A DNA stretch of 64,000 nucleotides from Moritella marina ATCC 15381 (GCF_008931805.1 NZ_CP044399.1:3459370-3523369); one strand, 5' to 3'; shown: positions 21,131 to 31,319, numbered from the stretch's first letter. Made by a program: numbers and translations. The notes: a model not told the origin generated them from the sequence alone.

Positions 21131-21350
21131 TCATGTAGGCTAATTCTGGATCTTTACAGACTTCATGGCCCATTGCCCAAGCAAATAACTCTGGATCTTC
21201 GCCTTCTAACAAGCGTTGGAAAATCAATTTATCTTCGTCTGACAAATCGTCATAAGCTTCATCCACAAACGGACGAAATAATACATCTAATTCCAGCATG
21301 CCACGGCGACAAGCCCAACGTAAACGCGCCTTTGAATCTAACTTAGCCAT
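21099..21350 (-). CDS. sdhE: FAD assembly factor SdhE
   Basis: Small helical protein that promotes covalent flavin attachment to succinate dehydrogenase and fumarate reductase. The diagnostic RRGMLELDVLFRPF (containing the conserved RGxxE) is at about residues 15-28, with FAWAMGHEVCKDPEL further on. Length is 83 residues (typical 80-95). It overlaps ygfX and is divergent from ygfZ, as in E. coli. Confidence 0.93.
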   Translation of the reverse strand: MAKLDSKARLRWACRRGMLELDVLFRPFVDEAYDDLSDEDKLIFQRLLEGEDPELFAWAMGHEVCKDPELAYMIDKIVSRVKV

Positions 21351-21470
21351 CTTTTTTCCTTATCTAATTGTCCATGTCCTAATTCTACCATAAAAATAAA
21401 TAAGATCTTCTAAAGACAAATGCTTGCGTTCACTCTACCATAGAGAAAACCAGCCAGAGAAGAGTAAACA

Positions 21471-22457
21471 ATGACGCAATTTAATAAACTGACCCTAGCA
21501 TCAACAGATGCACTACCAAATGTGATCGTAAGCGAGCTATCACACTGGGGATTAATGACTGCAACAGGTGAGCAGCGTTTAAGTTATTTACAAGGCCAAT
21601 TGACTTGTGATCTGGTGGGCCTAGAAGACCAACAAACAACCTGGGGTGGTCATTGTGATCCCAAAGGTAAACTGTGGTCAACATTCCAAGTAGCTAAAAA
21701 AGGCAATTCGTTTTATTTCATCATGCGTAAAGACGCGTTAGCGATCACCCAACCTGAACTGAAAAAATACGCGGTATTCTCAAAAGTAGAACTCACCGAT
21801 GCCTCTGCATTTTGTAACCTTTACGGCATCGCTGGCGAACAAGCAGAGCAGTGGTTGAATAAGACTTTTGCAATTACCTTAGGCGAAGAAGCTGTCACTC
21901 ATTTACCGAATGGCTTTGTCATGCGACTTATTGGTGGCACACCGCGCTTCTTAGTATTATTGCAAAAAAGTGATGCGTCACTACAACAGATCAGCCAACA
22001 CTTAGCTGAAGCAGCAACCGACGACGGTTCATTCTGGGATGCACTTGATATCCTAGCAGCTGCGCCGATTGTTAGCGCAGCGATGAGCAGCGTGCAGATC
22101 CCACAAGCATTTAACCTGCAAGCTTATGATGGCATTAGCTTTAAGAAAGGTTGTTACACAGGCCAAGAAACTGTTGCTCGCGCGAAATACCGTGGTACAA
22201 ACAAACGTGCAATGGCAATCTTAAGCGGAGTGACTGCAACAGAAGTTAATAGTGGTGATAACATTGAATTGCAACTCGGTGAAAACTGGCGTAGCAGCGG
22301 TAAAGTAAACTTAAGCTACCGTTATAGCGATGGCGTACAAATCATCTCAAGCGTACTGCCAAACAATCTTGAAGCTGATAGCGTATTTAAAATCACTGAT
22401 AATGAATCAACATTGGCGTTTAAAGCATTACCGTACTCATTGGTTGAAGTAGACTAA
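21471..22457 (+). CDS. ygfZ: Folate-binding tRNA-modifying protein YgfZ
   Basis: Folate-dependent protein related to the glycine-cleavage T protein, needed for efficient repair or assembly of some iron-sulfur enzymes such as MiaB. The hallmark KGCYTGQETVARAKYRG with its conserved cysteine is at about residues 224-240. Length is 328 residues (E. coli 326). A usable AGAGAAGAG ribosome site precedes the ATG. It is divergent from sdhE and convergent with lysS. Confidence 0.94.
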   Translation: MTQFNKLTLASTDALPNVIVSELSHWGLMTATGEQRLSYLQGQLTCDLVGLEDQQTTWGGHCDPKGKLWSTFQVAKKGNSFYFIMRKDALAITQPELKKYAVFSKVELTDASAFCNLYGIAGEQAEQWLNKTFAITLGEEAVTHLPNGFVMRLIGGTPRFLVLLQKSDASLQQISQHLAEAATDDGSFWDALDILAAAPIVSAAMSSVQIPQAFNLQAYDGISFKKGCYTGQETVARAKYRGTNKRAMAILSGVTATEVNSGDNIELQLGENWRSSGKVNLSYRYSDGVQIISSVLPNNLEADSVFKITDNESTLAFKALPYSLVEVD

Positions 22458-22503
22458 TACTGCGAGCTCTAACCTAAAGTTAAAAGCTCACCGCTAGAAA
22501 ACA

Positions 22504-22537
22504 AAAAAGCCAGTCAACGTTATGTTGACTGGCTTTT
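22504..22537. terminator. Bidirectional terminator between ygfZ and lysS
   Basis: AAGCCAGTCAAC and GTTGACTGGCTT form a strong stem, flanked by an A-run on the left and a T-run on the right. It can therefore terminate both convergent genes. Confidence 0.88.
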
Positions 22538-22589
22538 TATTATCGTTAATATCGCGAGCTAATTGAATAACTCGCTGATAAAAAACTAA

Positions 22590-24098
22590 TTAGCTATTTG
22601 CTTGCGGACGCATTGCAGGGAATAAGATTACGTCACGGATAGTATGTGTATTGGTAAATAACATAGCTAAACGGTCAATACCAATACCTTGACCTGCAGT
22701 TGGTGGTAAACCGTGTTCTAGTGCAGTGATGTAATCAGCGTCGTAGTACATAGCTTCATCATCGCCCGCATCTTTCGCGTTAACTTGTGCTTTGAAACGT
22801 TCGTCTTGGTCTTGTGCATCGTTAAGCTCAGAGAAACCATTTGCAACTTCACGGCCGCCGATGAAGAACTCGAAACGGTCAGTGAAGAATGGGTTGTCAT
22901 CACTACGACGTGCTAGTGGCGAGATATCCGCTGGGTAGCCAGTGATGAACGTTGGTTGAATCAGTTGTGGTTCAGCTGTTTCACCAAAGATCTCTTCCAA
23001 TAATTGACCACAAGTCCAGAACTTCTCAACCGTCATATGTAATGATTTCGCAATAGAAACCATTAGCTCACGATCTTGAACGCCTTCGTTAGTCAGTGCT
23101 TGAATCACTTCGTGTTCAGGGTTGTACTGTTTGATTGCATCTAGCATGCTAATACGTGTGTATTTGCCACCAAATTCAACAGTCTCATCACCGTAAGGCA
23201 TAGACGTAGCGCCAAGTACTTCAACGGCTACTGTGCTTAGCATTTCTTCAGTGAAATCCATCAGATCGTTGTAATCAGCGTAAGCTTGGTAGAATTCCAT
23301 CATGGTGAATTCAGGGTTATGACGCGGAGATAAACCTTCGTTACGGAAGTTACGGTTGATTTCGAATACACGATCAAAACCGCCAACAACTAAACGCTTA
23401 AGGTATAGCTCTGGTGCTACACGTAGGTACATTTCTTGATCAAGCGCGTTATGGTGCGTGATGAATGGACGTGCAGTTGCACCACCCGGGATCACGTGCA
23501 TCATTGGCGTTTCAACTTCCATGTAATCTTTCGATACCATGAAGTTACGGATAGCTGTTACTAACTTAGAGCGTACGATGAAGGCATTACGCGATTCAGC
23601 ATTTACGATAAGGTCAACATAACGCTGACGGTAACACATTTCTTGATCAGTAAGACCGTGGAATTTTTCTGGTAACGGACGTAATGCTTTTGTCATTAGT
23701 ACGTATTCAGTCATTTCAACGTAAAGATCGCCTTTACCCGATTTGTTTAGTGCGCCAGTAATACCAACGATATCACCGATGTCTAGACCACCAAGATCCG
23801 CTTTCTGTGCTTTTTGCACGTCTTTTGATGCGTATGCTTGAATGCGACCAGATGTATCTTGGATAGCAAGGAAAGGACCACGTTTAGCCATGATACGACC
23901 CGCGATGCTTACCACGTGCTGCAGTTCTACTAATTCTTCTTTTGACTTCTCGCCAAATGCTGCCTGTAAATCTGCTGACTTATCTTTTACACGAAAGTCG
24001 TTAGGGTGGCCATTTGCTTTACAGCTCTTGCGGATATGATCTAATTTCGCGCGACGTTCTGCAATCAGTTTGTTTTCATCTTGTAACTGTTCAGTCAT
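22590..24098 (-). CDS. lysS: Lysine-tRNA ligase LysS
   Basis: Class II aminoacyl-tRNA synthetase. An N-terminal OB anticodon-binding domain (about residues 60-150) precedes the catalytic domain with motif 1 ([18 protein letters not shown]), motif 2 ([20 protein letters not shown] up to 20 residues) and motif 3 ([10 protein letters not shown]). Length is 502 residues (E. coli 505). It follows prfB by 16 bp, the same pair order as in E. coli. Confidence 0.98.
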   Translation of the reverse strand: MTEQLQDENKLIAERRAKLDHIRKSCKANGHPNDFRVKDKSADLQAAFGEKSKEELVELQHVVSIAGRIMAKRGPFLAIQDTSGRIQAYASKDVQKAQKADLGGLDIGDIVGITGALNKSGKGDLYVEMTEYVLMTKALRPLPEKFHGLTDQEMCYRQRYVDLIVNAESRNAFIVRSKLVTAIRNFMVSKDYMEVETPMMHVIPGGATARPFITHHNALDQEMYLRVAPELYLKRLVVGGFDRVFEINRNFRNEGLSPRHNPEFTMMEFYQAYADYNDLMDFTEEMLSTVAVEVLGATSMPYGDETVEFGGKYTRISMLDAIKQYNPEHEVIQALTNEGVQDRELMVSIAKSLHMTVEKFWTCGQLLEEIFGETAEPQLIQPTFITGYPADISPLARRSDDNPFFTDRFEFFIGGREVANGFSELNDAQDQDERFKAQVNAKDAGDDEAMYYDADYITALEHGLPPTAGQGIGIDRLAMLFTNTHTIRDVILFPAMRPQANS

Positions 24099-24114
24099 TT
24101 TTTAACCCTATTTT

Positions 24115-25213
24115 TTACAGGCCTGATTTCAGGCTGGCTTCAATAAATTTATCTAAATCACCGTCTAAAACGGCTTGTGTGTTGCGTGTTTCAACACCAG
24201 TACGTAAATCTTTTACGCGTGAGTCATCCAGTACGTATGAACGGATCTGGCTGCCCCAACCGATATCTGATTTAGCGTCTTCTGCTATTTGTTTTTCAGC
24301 GTTTTGTTTTTGCATTTCATGCTCAAACAACTTAGCTCGCATTTGCTTCATCGCTGCATCTTTATTCTTATGCTGAGAGCGATCGTTCTGGCATTGTACA
24401 ACAAGATTGGTCGGTAAGTGAGTAATACGTACCGCTGATTCTGTTGTATTTACATGCTGACCACCCGCGCCTGACGCACGGTATACATCGATACGTAAGT
24501 CCGATGGATTTAAGTCAATTTCGATACTGTCATCAATTTCTGGATAAACAAATACCGATGCAAATGAGGTATGGCGACGGCCACTTGAATCAAATGGTGA
24601 TTTACGCACTAAACGATGAACACCCGTTTCTGTACGCAACCAACCGAAAGCATACTCACCACCCAAACGGATAGTGGCGCCTTTGATCCCAGCGACATCG
24701 CCAGCTGATACTTCGATCAACTCAACTTTAAAGTTGTGTGCCTCACCCCATCGTAAGAACATACGTAATAACATGTTTGCCCAATCTTGTGCTTCGGTAC
24801 CGCCCGAGCCAGACTGGATATCAAGATAGCAATCATTTGCATCTTGTTTGCCAGAAAACATACGACGAAATTCAAGTTTAGCTAGCTGTGCTTCTAAACC
24901 GATGATTTCATGCTCTGCTTCGGCAAATGTCTCTTCGTCTTCAGCTTCAACTGCCAGTTCAACTAAGCCTTCAACGTCATCACAACCCGTACCGAGATCA
25001 TCAATCGTTTTTACGACCAATTCTAATGATGCGCGTTCTTTACCTAATTCTTGTGCTCTTTTAGGGTCACTCCATACTTCCGATGACTCTAATTCCGCAG
25101 ATACCTCTTCTAGACGCTCTTTACTAGCATCATAGTCAAAGGTACCCCCGAAGCAGCTCAGCGCGCTCGCCTAGCTCCTTTAATTTATTCATTACTGGAT
25201 TTACTTCAAACAT
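24115..25213 (-). CDS. prfB: Peptide chain release factor 2, with programmed +1 frameshift
   Basis: RF2 terminates at UGA and UAA. The main frame (24115-25137) carries the stop-codon-reading SPF motif ([15 protein letters not shown]) and the catalytic GGQ ([14 protein letters not shown]). Synthesis starts at the ATG at 25213 ([15 protein letters not shown]) and reads 25 codons to an in-frame UGA at 25138-25136. The site is CTT TGA C preceded by a GGGGG Shine-Dalgarno-like run, the classic autoregulatory +1 site; skipping one base at 25138 restores [13 protein letters not shown]. The joined product is 365 residues, the same as E. coli RF2. lysS follows. Confidence 0.97.
25132..25156 (-). promoter_or_regulatory. 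Programmed +1 frameshift site in prfB
   Basis: On the minus strand CGGGGGTACCTTTGAC combines an internal GGGGG Shine-Dalgarno-like run, the slippery CTT and a UGA followed by C, a poor termination context. Low RF2 favours the +1 shift, so the factor controls its own synthesis. The UGA is codon 26, as in E. coli. Confidence 0.95.
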
Positions 25214-25475
25214 GATTTGGCTCTATTTTGGTTGTATTCAACATGGTGCTAAATATAGTGCACTTAGCGTTATGCGCTGAATATCGAATTCAACATGCGA
25301 CTAAGTATATTGCGCTAACAATGGGATTTTACACAACAGCAAATTTTACCGAATTCACTAGCGGATAAACAGGGGAAGATTAAGAAAATAGCAAATTAAT
25401 CGATAATATGAGCAAAAAAATGCGGATAAATAAAGATTGAGCGAAAAGTCGGTTTAAACGTAGAAATAAAATAAC
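25214..25475. repeat. Noncoding region upstream of prfB with imperfect direct repeat
   Basis: No gene is seen here. Two 29-bp copies beginning ATTCAACATG (25236-25264 and 25288-25316) are 52 bp apart and about 23/29 identical. They lie within 105 bp of the prfB start, so they probably fall in its promoter or leader. The rest is AT-rich with nothing else recognised. Confidence 0.5.
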
Positions 25476-25503
25476 AAAAAACCATGCTAAGACAGCATGG
25501 TTT
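25476..25503 (-). terminator. Terminator of the CBS-domain gene
   Basis: On the minus strand AAACCATGCT and AGCATGGTTT pair around a 5-nt loop and are followed by a T-run. It lies 20 bp after the stop of the CBS-pair gene. Confidence 0.85.
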
Positions 25504-25523
25504 GCAATAGCGACAGTGGTGAA

Positions 25524-25937
25524 CTAGCTCAGTTTATGACACTGACTGTTATTTTCAGCCAATACTTGCAGTATGTCTCTGCGGCTAATAATACCCACCA
25601 ACTTATTTGCTTCAACAACCGGATAAACACTGAAATTATCTTTGGTCATACGGATCGCGATATCAACAATACTGTCTTGTGGAGAGACTGTCGCAACATG
25701 CTTGCTCATAACGTCATTAACAATAGCAGGTTTGTCGCAATGGTAACTACCGCTAATCAAGGCTTGCATGCAATCCGATTCTGAGACAAAACCAATCACT
25801 TCATTTGTCGAGTTCACTACCGGAACGGCATTAATCAAATGCTTAGCAAACAGTTCAACTACAGCTACCAGTGACGTGCCACAGGGAATACTTGGGGCAT
25901 TAATTTTCATTTCATTCATTACGCGTTGCATAGTCAT
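25524..25937 (-). CDS. CBS-pair domain protein
   Basis: A 137-residue stand-alone Bateman module. Two CBS motifs are visible, the first around VVELFAKHLINAVPVVNSTNEVIGFVSESD and the second around DIAIRMTKDNFSVYPVVEANKLVGIISRRD, described here by position: about residues 25-60 and 88-120. Such proteins bind adenine nucleotides and regulate partners. No effector domain is attached and the neighbours (prfB, recJ) suggest no partner. It has its own terminator, so it is probably monocistronic. Confidence 0.85.
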   Translation of the reverse strand: MTMQRVMNEMKINAPSIPCGTSLVAVVELFAKHLINAVPVVNSTNEVIGFVSESDCMQALISGSYHCDKPAIVNDVMSKHVATVSPQDSIVDIAIRMTKDNFSVYPVVEANKLVGIISRRDILQVLAENNSQCHKLS

Positions 25938-26076
25938 GGTTTATATCCTTATCTTAAAGCAGGATTGCTGTAGAAGAGGTAATCACTATAACGACAAAGG
26001 GTGAATAGCTAAAGACAATTAAAACTAACAATTCAATCGCCAAAAGCTATCAACCTGTATTTAGGTAAAATACTGA

Positions 26077-27807
26077 TTAGCGTAATGGCTGTAAATGCTC
26101 AACCATAAACTGCAGGCTACGCTTACCACGAAACTCATTTACATCGAGTTTGTAGGCCAATTCGACCTTCTGCACTGAGGCATCAGGCCATACCTCTAAG
26201 TCAACATTAAAAGCTATCGCATCCACCAGTGGCCCACCATTTTCAGGTTCCAACATCATTTTCAAATGCTTTTTGCCCACAAGACGTTGCTCACGCAATC
26301 TAAAAATACCATCAAATATCGGTTCTGGGAACATCTGTCCCCATGGCGCGGCTTCTTTAATTAGCTCTGCAGTAGGCAGTGAAAGTTGCTCACTCGGCAA
26401 TTCACCATCACTTAATACCACGCCTGTTAACTGCTCTTCAGTTAACAACTCTTGCACTAAAGTATTAAACTGCTTCGCAAACTCGTCATAACAATCAAGA
26501 CGTAATGATAAACCTGCCGCCATAGCATGCCCGCCAAACTTCAAGATCATCCCCGGATTACGAGTATCAAGTAGCTCTAGAGTGTCACGTAAATGCAAAC
26601 CTGGAATCGAACGTGCAGAGCCTTTAATTTCGCCCTCACCAGCATCAGCAAAAGCAATAACAGGGCGATGAAAGCGTTCTTTGATACGTGAAGCGACTAA
26701 ACCAACAACACCTTGATGCCAATCATCTTGGAATAAGCAAATGCCGTAAGGCACCTCGCCAGCATCAAAATCAACACTTTTTAGAATCGCTAAGGCTTCT
26801 TGCTGCATCGAGCCTTCAATTTCTTTACGCTCTTCATTGAGGCTATCGAGTTCACCAGCAAAGCGACGCGCATTGTTTAAATCTTCACACAATAATGTCG
26901 CCACACCGACTGACATATCATCTAAACGCCCAGCCGCATTCAATCTTGGACCTAATGCAAAACCCAGATCACTGGCGCAAAGCTGCGCTTGATTTCGATT
27001 AGCTATTTCGATTAACGCTTTAATACCTGGACGACATTTATCCGCGCGAATACGTTGTAAACCTTGGTGTACCAAAATTCGGTTATTAGCATCTAACGGT
27101 ACCACATCGGCGACAGTCCCTAACGCAACAATATCCAATAAACAAGCTAAGTTAGGCTCAACTAAACCTTGTTTAGCAAACCAATTTTGGTCGCGCAAAG
27201 CGCCACGTAAAGCCAGCATCAAATAAAATGCCACCCCCACACCCGCAAGATTTTTACTGGGGAAAGTACAACCGTGCTGGTTTGGATTCACAATTGCATC
27301 TGCAGCCGGTGTTTCATTGCCCGGTAAATGGTGATCGGTCACGAGTACTTTAATACCCAATGCTTTCGCCGCGGCAACGCCTGCAATACTAGAGATACCG
27401 TTATCCACTGTCATGATCACTTGCGCGCCATTAGCAGCAGCAAGATCAACAATTTCAGGGCTTAAGCCATAACCAAATTCAAAACGATTCGGCACTAGAA
27501 AATCAACATTACGATAACCGAGCATTTTAAAAGCCAGTATCGATAATGCCGTACTGGTGGCGCCGTCTGCATCAAAATCACCAACCACAATAATGCGTTG
27601 ATTTTGTTCTAACGCTGTGACCAATAATTTACACGCTGCCGTCATGCCTTTAAGCTGATTAGGGCGTAATAAACTTTTAGCCCCTTTATCTAGTTCTTGG
27701 TCAGAAGTAACACCACGACTTGCATAAATCTGGCGTAGCAATGCGGGTACCGCTGCCGATATACCGTCGCAATCTAGATTTTCACGACGTTTAATTTGTT
27801 TTATCAA
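26077..27807 (-). CDS. recJ: Single-stranded-DNA exonuclease RecJ
   Basis: 5'-3' exonuclease of the DHH superfamily acting in RecF recombination, mismatch repair and base-excision repair. Catalytic motifs are VGDFDADGATST (about residues 75-86), VDNGI (about 134) and TDHHLPG with the DHH at about 158-160; DHHA1 follows with FGGHAMAAGLSL. Length is 576 residues (E. coli 577). It overlaps dsbC by 4 bp, indicating translational coupling. Confidence 0.97.
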   Translation of the reverse strand: MIKQIKRRENLDCDGISAAVPALLRQIYASRGVTSDQELDKGAKSLLRPNQLKGMTAACKLLVTALEQNQRIIVVGDFDADGATSTALSILAFKMLGYRNVDFLVPNRFEFGYGLSPEIVDLAAANGAQVIMTVDNGISSIAGVAAAKALGIKVLVTDHHLPGNETPAADAIVNPNQHGCTFPSKNLAGVGVAFYLMLALRGALRDQNWFAKQGLVEPNLACLLDIVALGTVADVVPLDANNRILVHQGLQRIRADKCRPGIKALIEIANRNQAQLCASDLGFALGPRLNAAGRLDDMSVGVATLLCEDLNNARRFAGELDSLNEERKEIEGSMQQEALAILKSVDFDAGEVPYGICLFQDDWHQGVVGLVASRIKERFHRPVIAFADAGEGEIKGSARSIPGLHLRDTLELLDTRNPGMILKFGGHAMAAGLSLRLDCYDEFAKQFNTLVQELLTEEQLTGVVLSDGELPSEQLSLPTAELIKEAAPWGQMFPEPIFDGIFRLREQRLVGKKHLKMMLEPENGGPLVDAIAFNVDLEVWPDASVQKVELAYKLDVNEFRGKRSLQFMVEHLQPLR

Positions 27808-28616
27808 GATTTATCCATCTGTTCTAAAATACTAACAAGCTGTGCAGCTGGTACATAACCCGGTTGCATCTGACCATTATCAAATACAATTGCAGGTGTC
27901 CCTGTAACGCCTAAACGACGGCCTAATTCATATTGCTTTGCCACCGTGTTAGTACACATTTCGGGTACAACTTTACCGCCACGCTTAGCATTGTTCATCG
28001 CTTGTGCTTGATCTTCAGCACACCAAATTGATGCCATGTCTTGATACGTCGGTGAGTTCAAACCACCACGTGGGAAAGCTAAATATTTCACACTAACGCC
28101 TAATTGATTAAGCTCAGCAACTTCGTTATGTAACTTGCGGCAATAACCGCAGTTAATATCGGTAAATACAGTGATGCTGTATTTCTCATTTTCAGCAGGG
28201 TAATCAATCGTCTCACCCGCAAGCGCTTGTATTGCTTGTTGGCGTACTTTGCCCATAGCCTGTTCGGTTAGATCGATAACACCGGCATCACTCACTTGAT
28301 AAAGTGAACCTTGAATAAGATTAGACGCATCCGCATTAACGTAGAAAATACCTTGTTCTGTCACGACTTCAAATAAGCCTGGGATCGCACTATCACTCAC
28401 GCTTGATACTTTAAAATTAAGTTTCGCTGCAAGTAGGCGTGAAATATCTTGGTGTTCAGGTGATAACTTAGCTGATAAGTCTTCAGCTTTAGCCGCTACA
28501 GTCTGCACTGCGACATCTTTTGTTACTGATGCTTGTTTTGGTGCACCGTTTATGCCCAATACAAAACTGCCGACAAGGCCTGCCGCGATTGCTGTAATTA
28601 ATACTTTCTTTAACAT
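27804..28616 (-). CDS. dsbC: Thiol:disulfide interchange protein DsbC
   Basis: Periplasmic disulfide isomerase that reshuffles wrong disulfides and is kept reduced by DsbD. It has a signal peptide (about residues 1-24), an N-terminal dimerisation domain and a thioredoxin domain with the active-site CGYC (Cys about 156 and 159) and the cis-Pro region VTGTPAIVFDNG. Length is 270 residues, longer than E. coli (236) because of extra sequence after the signal. It sits between xerD and recJ, as in E. coli. Confidence 0.95.
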   Translation of the reverse strand: MLKKVLITAIAAGLVGSFVLGINGAPKQASVTKDVAVQTVAAKAEDLSAKLSPEHQDISRLLAAKLNFKVSSVSDSAIPGLFEVVTEQGIFYVNADASNLIQGSLYQVSDAGVIDLTEQAMGKVRQQAIQALAGETIDYPAENEKYSITVFTDINCGYCRKLHNEVAELNQLGVSVKYLAFPRGGLNSPTYQDMASIWCAEDQAQAMNNAKRGGKVVPEMCTNTVAKQYELGRRLGVTGTPAIVFDNGQMQPGYVPAAQLVSILEQMDKS

Positions 28617-28725
28617 CTGATTTGTCTCCGCTGTTATCCTTAATGGATATCTATAGTGATAAATTAACAGAATTAATTATTTATCACTAGCCTTTAATCC
28701 CGAGCGCTAGTGTCCATCAGCACAG

Positions 28726-29616
28726 TTACGCGCGTGGATGGTGCTCACTATGCAACTGCTCTAATCGCGCTGTCGCGACATGTGTATAAATTTGTGTGGT
28801 CGATAAATCACTATGACCCAACAACATCTGCACAACGCGTAAGTCCGCGCCATAGTTCAATAAATGTGTTGCGAAAGCATGGCGTAACGTATGGGGGGAC
28901 AAATGTGTGGTGATCCCCGCCACTTGTGAATAATGCTTAAGACGATGCCAAAAGGTCTGCCTCGTCATAAAATTACCTCGTCGTGATGGAAATACCACAT
29001 CAGACGTCAATCCTTTCAGTAAGGTCGCCCGCCCTTCATCAATAAAGCGTTCAGCCCAATACACAGCCTCTTCCCCCATCGGCACCAAACGTTCTTTTCC
29101 GCCCTTACCGGTAACACGTACGACACCTTGGCGTAAGCTCATCGACTCCATACTCAAACCCACTAACTCAGATACCCGTAAACCAGTTGCGTAGAGGAGC
29201 TCCATCATGGCTTTATCGCGTAGTTGAATAGGATCATCAAGTTCTGGCGCAGACAGTAATGCATCTACTTCCGCTTCCGATAAATTACCCGGTAAGCGCT
29301 GCGATAGTTTAGGACTGATAAGCAACGCGGTTGGATCATCATCACGGAACTGTTCACGATAGAAGTATTGATAAAGGCGACGCACTGCGCTTAATTGTCG
29401 CGCCGTGCTACTGGCTTTGTAACCTAAATCAAATCGGCTAGCCATAAAAGCTTGGATCTCAAGGCGATCGACTGTTAATAATTGCTGCTTATGCTGCACT
29501 AACCAGTGATGATATTGGTTTAAGTCATTACGGTAAGACATCAGCGTATTATCTGATAATCCGCGTTCATGCCACATAACATCTAAAAACTGTTCTATTA
29601 TTTCAATCTTTTCCAA
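28726..29616 (-). CDS. xerD: Site-specific tyrosine recombinase XerD
   Basis: Works with XerC at dif to resolve chromosome dimers, activated by FtsK. An N-terminal SAM-like core-binding domain (about residues 5-90) precedes the catalytic domain with Arg in ATGLRVSELVGL, HTLRHAFATHLL, LGHSDLSTTQIYTHV and the Tyr nucleophile about 278. Length is 296 residues (E. coli 298). The context xerD-dsbC-recJ is the E. coli order, and fldB is divergent as there, so this is XerD rather than XerC or an integrase. Confidence 0.96.
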   Translation of the reverse strand: MEKIEIIEQFLDVMWHERGLSDNTLMSYRNDLNQYHHWLVQHKQQLLTVDRLEIQAFMASRFDLGYKASSTARQLSAVRRLYQYFYREQFRDDDPTALLISPKLSQRLPGNLSEAEVDALLSAPELDDPIQLRDKAMMELLYATGLRVSELVGLSMESMSLRQGVVRVTGKGGKERLVPMGEEAVYWAERFIDEGRATLLKGLTSDVVFPSRRGNFMTRQTFWHRLKHYSQVAGITTHLSPHTLRHAFATHLLNYGADLRVVQMLLGHSDLSTTQIYTHVATARLEQLHSEHHPRA

Positions 29617-29810
29617 GCGTGTGCCCTATGCTGCGATTACGATTGTGATAGTCATTTATACAGTATAACAACACTGTATAAATAAACATGGATTATAGTA
29701 CAATTATCTCATGTTACTATATAAAAATAATACGCGGGCAATGTGCAATAAATACGCACATCACGGTTAGCACATAACATAACTAGCAACTCAGTCTTTG
29801 GATGTAGATA

Positions 29811-30329
29811 ATGAAAATCGGTTTATATTACGGCTCCACTACTTTTTATACCACCATGGCTGCGGAAAAGATCCAAGCTGAAATAGGTACCGAACTTGTC
29901 GACTTACATGACATAAAAGACAATGGTTTTACCGATATCGAGAATTATGATGTGCTTATATTTGGTATCTCAACTTGGGATTACGGCGAACTACAAGAAG
30001 ATTGGGGTGACCTGTGGTCAGATATAGCAGGTATTAACCTTGCAGGTAAAACCGTTGCACTATTTGGCCTTGGCGATCAGGTTAATTATAGCGAATGGTT
30101 CCTCGATGCAATGGGGATGTTATTTGACGAACTGCAAGGTAAAGGAATTCACTTTATCGGCCAATGGCCAAACCAAGGCTATGAATTTGTCGCGTCAAAA
30201 GCATTAACGGAAGATGAAACTCAATTTCTTGGTCTTGCGCTCGATGAAGACAGCCAATACGACCAAACAGATGAACGTATTGCGACATGGTCATTACAAG
30301 TACTCGAAGAAATTGCAGCACTGTATTGA
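29811..30329 (+). CDS. fldB: Flavodoxin FldB
   Basis: FMN electron carrier of the long-chain flavodoxin type. The phosphate loop is degenerate in spacing (GLYYGSTTFYTTMAAEKI), and the FMN-contacting loops are FGISTWDYGELQEDW and GLGDQVNYSEWFLDAMG. Length is 172 residues (E. coli FldB 173). It is divergent from xerD as in E. coli, which decides FldB over FldA. Confidence 0.93.
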   Translation: MKIGLYYGSTTFYTTMAAEKIQAEIGTELVDLHDIKDNGFTDIENYDVLIFGISTWDYGELQEDWGDLWSDIAGINLAGKTVALFGLGDQVNYSEWFLDAMGMLFDELQGKGIHFIGQWPNQGYEFVASKALTEDETQFLGLALDEDSQYDQTDERIATWSLQVLEEIAALY

Positions 30330-30382
30330 TAATAACGAATAGCGACTCATAACTGCTAATCATTACAGCAAATGATGAATAT

Positions 30383-30418
30383 AAAAAGGCCGCTGCAATC
30401 TCATTGCAGCGGCCTTTT
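30383..30418. terminator. Bidirectional terminator between fldB and hflC
   Basis: A strong GC-rich stem (AAGGCCGCTGCAA / TTGCAGCGGCCTT) is flanked by A- and T-runs. It serves fldB on the plus strand and the end of the hfq-hflXKC operon on the minus strand. Confidence 0.9.
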
Positions 30419-30440
30419 ACTATTCATGAACAAGTCATGT

Positions 30441-31316
30441 TTATTTTAAAGAAACGCCTTTCATGTAATCAAAGAAATCGCTCTCAGGAGAGATAACTAA
30501 TACATCAGATTTGTTACTAAAACTCTTAGTGTAAGCTTGTAAGCTACGTAAGAAATTATAAAATTCAACATCTTTGTTGTATGAATCAGCATAAATCTTC
30601 GCCGCTCGTGCATCACCTTCACCACGTAATTGACGTGCTTGACGGTTAGCATCAGCTAGCATTACTGTTACTTTCGCATCCACTTCAGCTTTAATGATTT
30701 CAGCTTGCTCATAACCTTGCGAACGGTGTTCTTTCGCTACAGCATGACGCTCTGCACTCATACGTTGGAAGATACTGTTACTCACTTCCTCAGGTAGATT
30801 GATTTGCTTGATACGTACATCTTCAACCAAAATACCGAGCTCAGATGAACGAGCCATACGTTTTAATGCATCTTCCATCACTTCGCCACGTTCACCAGAA
30901 ACGATATCTTTAATGGTGCGATTACCAATCTCATTACGTAGACCATTGGTAATTTTACGTGATAATAAAGACTCTGCTTGTAAGAAATTACCGCCATTCG
31001 TTGCAAGGTAAAACTTCTCAAAGTCTTCAATACGCCATTTAACATAAGAATCGATAATTAAATCTTTCTTTTCAGACGTAACGAAACGGTCAGCAAGACC
31101 ATCAAGCGTTTGTAAACGTGAGCTTAGTAGTCGAATTGAATCGATAAATGGTACTTTAAAGTTTAGACCAGGAAGGTAAACCTTCGCTTCATCACCCGTT
31201 TTAAGTACTTTACCAAAACGTACAACTAGCGCACGTTGACCTTCGTTGACCACAAAGAAAGACGAAAAACCAAGTAATAGCACAAGTACTAAAATAACTG
31301 CTTTTAATTGATTCAT
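30441..31316 (-). CDS. hflC: FtsH protease modulator HflC
   Basis: Inner-membrane SPFH/band-7 protein that forms the large HflKC assembly around FtsH and limits its proteolysis. There is one N-terminal TM segment (about residues 5-23), an SPFH domain (about 22-190) and a C-terminal coiled coil (RQLRGEGDARAAKIYADSYN region). At 291 residues it is shorter than E. coli HflC (334), a common size in marine relatives. It lies 3 bp after hflK. Confidence 0.95.
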   Translation of the reverse strand: MNQLKAVILVLVLLLGFSSFFVVNEGQRALVVRFGKVLKTGDEAKVYLPGLNFKVPFIDSIRLLSSRLQTLDGLADRFVTSEKKDLIIDSYVKWRIEDFEKFYLATNGGNFLQAESLLSRKITNGLRNEIGNRTIKDIVSGERGEVMEDALKRMARSSELGILVEDVRIKQINLPEEVSNSIFQRMSAERHAVAKEHRSQGYEQAEIIKAEVDAKVTVMLADANRQARQLRGEGDARAAKIYADSYNKDVEFYNFLRSLQAYTKSFSNKSDVLVISPESDFFDYMKGVSLK

Positions 31317-31319
31317 AGC

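Noticed and set aside
25021-25213. prfB looks truncated or frameshifted
   Set aside because: All parts of the programmed +1 frameshift are present, so this is normal RF2 control and not a pseudogene.
28726-29616. XerD as a sign of an integrated element
   Set aside because: It is in its housekeeping place with dsbC-recJ and fldB, and there are no att-like repeats or phage genes.
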